Below, piece after piece: positions 7,230 through 7,491 of a DNA stretch of 7,491 bases; position 1 is the first letter of the stretch, and each line of letters begins with the position of its first letter. This DNA is from Treponema sp. UBA4319 (lineage in GTDB: Bacteria; Spirochaetota; Spirochaetia; Treponematales; Treponemataceae), in NCBI GenBank assembly GCA_002393865.1, contig DGUD01000035.1, positions 1 through 7,491 on the forward strand. The letters are read 5' to 3'. Under the pieces are notes generated by a model. The model was not told where the DNA came from. It did not search any database and worked only from the letters and a program-made list of their open reading frames with translations. The translations under genes were made by a program, and so were the position numbers.

Positions 7230-7326
7230 AAAAATGCGCTCCCAGCGGAAAAACACCCGGACTGCCTGTTGCACGCTTCGCTTTGCAAATGGCAGCCCGG
7301 GTGTTTTTCCGCTTCCGCGCATTTTT
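7230..7326. repeat. 97-base long hairpin, bidirectional-terminator-like
   Basis: Arms 7245-7266 and 7291-7312 are inverted 22-mers with one mismatch, containing AAAAACACCCGG and its complement CCGGGTGTTTTT. A small asymmetric bulge (five bases left, four right) separates them from outer arms AAAAATGCGC (7230-7239) and GCGCATTTTT (7317-7326). The 24-base loop has its own TTGCA/TGCAA stem (7269-7273, 7284-7288). Both strands have T runs at the 3' side, so each direction could terminate transcription. For an ordinary terminator it is unusually long and layered. Confidence 0.85.
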
Positions 7327-7354
7327 TATGTTGGATCCTTGGCTTTTGTAGCAT

Positions 7355-7393
7355 AAAAAAGAAAATCATCTTAAAACAGTTTACATGATTTTC
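7355..7393 (-). terminator. AT-rich hairpin with T run on the minus strand
   Basis: GAAAATCAT (7361-7369) and ATGATTTTC (7385-7393) form a 9-bp stem with a 15-base loop. On the minus strand it is followed by TTTTTT (7360-7355). It could end a transcript entering from the right, although the stem is AT-rich and therefore weak, or be the small stem of the larger structured element. Confidence 0.4.
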
Positions 7394-7461
7394 CACTACC
7401 GCGTCCGTCTTCAGATAAAATACATCTCATGCTGAAGCCCTGGCAGCGCATCCGGGTCCCA

Positions 7462-7490
7462 TTGACTTTTTGTGCGCCGCATGTTAACCT
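7462..7490 (+). promoter_or_regulatory. Possible plus-strand promoter at the right edge
   Basis: TTGACT (7462-7467) is followed after 17 bases by TAACCT (7485-7490), with a TG one base upstream as in extended -10 promoters. The -10 match is poor (3 of 6). If real, it would drive a gene starting just outside the window. Confidence 0.25.
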
Positions 7491-7491
7491 T

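Larger units (their letters stand above)
7205..7453. repeat. Nested inverted-repeat element (outer arms)
   Basis: CAGGGCTTCAGCATGA at 7210-7225 is found again, perfectly inverted, at 7427-7442. Beyond it GGATG(C) at 7205-7210 pairs with GCATCC at 7448-7453, with about six extra bases (7442-7447) on the right side. A 16-bp perfect inverted repeat within 250 bases is very unlikely by chance. Inside it sit a long hairpin (7230-7326) and a short one (7361-7393). It could be a structured RNA, a MITE-like element or a retron-like ncRNA. I see no clear flanking target-site duplication and no transposase. Confidence 0.75.
7025..7491. other. Gene-less 467-base region upstream of the hydrolase
   Basis: No frame here looks like protein on either strand. 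The left part (7025-7200) holds the leader and a weak promoter for the hydrolase. The right part (7205-7453) is occupied by a nested set of inverted repeats, described separately. At the right edge is a promoter-like pair in the plus direction. No tRNA, rRNA or recognisable riboswitch is seen. Confidence 0.7.

Noticed and set aside
7099..7356. Plus-strand 85-codon open frame beginning with GTG
   Set aside because: It has no ribosome binding site, runs straight through the long hairpin, and its translation is unlike a folded protein.
1..7491. CRISPR array, insertion sequence or tRNA gene
   Set aside because: No regularly spaced direct repeats, transposase motifs or cloverleaf patterns were seen on either strand.

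Overview
The window looks like a chromosomal piece of a spirochaete, most likely a Treponema-like species. That is inferred from the look of the proteins: an orphan PtsN-type PTS IIA protein, a DPE2-type MalQ beside a long GH13-like protein, and a PflX-like radical SAM protein. No database search was possible. Coding DNA is GC-rich, while the short spacers in front of genes are strikingly AT-rich. I see no insertion sequence, integrase, tRNA, rRNA or CRISPR array.

Layout, left to right. (1) 1-4052, minus strand: a starch/glycogen pair. A GH77 4-alpha-glucanotransferase (malQ, 4052->1950) overlaps by four bases (ATGA) a long GH13 alpha-amylase-family protein (1953->beyond the left edge). The GH13 gene has no entry in a simple stop-to-stop reading because its 3' end is outside the window, but its frame is open through all 651 visible codons. 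(2) 4194-5604, minus strand: a two-gene unit of an acidic 134-residue protein of unknown function followed, one base after its stop, by a PflX-like radical SAM protein. (3) 5605-5797: a divergent promoter region. (4) 5798-6244, plus strand: a PtsN-type PTS IIA protein with a strong intrinsic terminator. (5) 6326-7024, minus strand: a UlaG-like metallo-beta-lactamase-fold hydrolase with a signal peptide, convergent with the PTS gene. (6) 7025-7491: 467 bases with no convincing gene but much structure.

How the genes may work together: MalQ and the GH13 enzyme would be made from one message and act on malto-oligosaccharides or glycogen in the cytoplasm. The PTS IIA protein would respond to phosphoenolpyruvate/HPr status. 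The radical SAM protein and its acidic partner are tightly coupled, but their substrate cannot be read from sequence.

The two most interesting signals are not genes. First, the region 7205-7453 is a nested inverted-repeat element: a 16-bp perfect outer repeat enclosing a 97-base long hairpin and a 33-base short hairpin. On the minus strand the order resembles a retron ncRNA (outer stem, short hairpin, long hairpin, outer stem), but no reverse transcriptase is in view. A MITE-like repeat, a structured RNA or stacked terminators are alternatives. Second, the three genes that appear to begin transcripts (malQ, the 134-residue gene and the PTS gene) have -10 boxes very close to their ATG and little or no Shine-Dalgarno sequence. 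The malQ-coupled gene and the metallo-hydrolase gene have strong ones. This suggests leaderless or very short-leader mRNAs.
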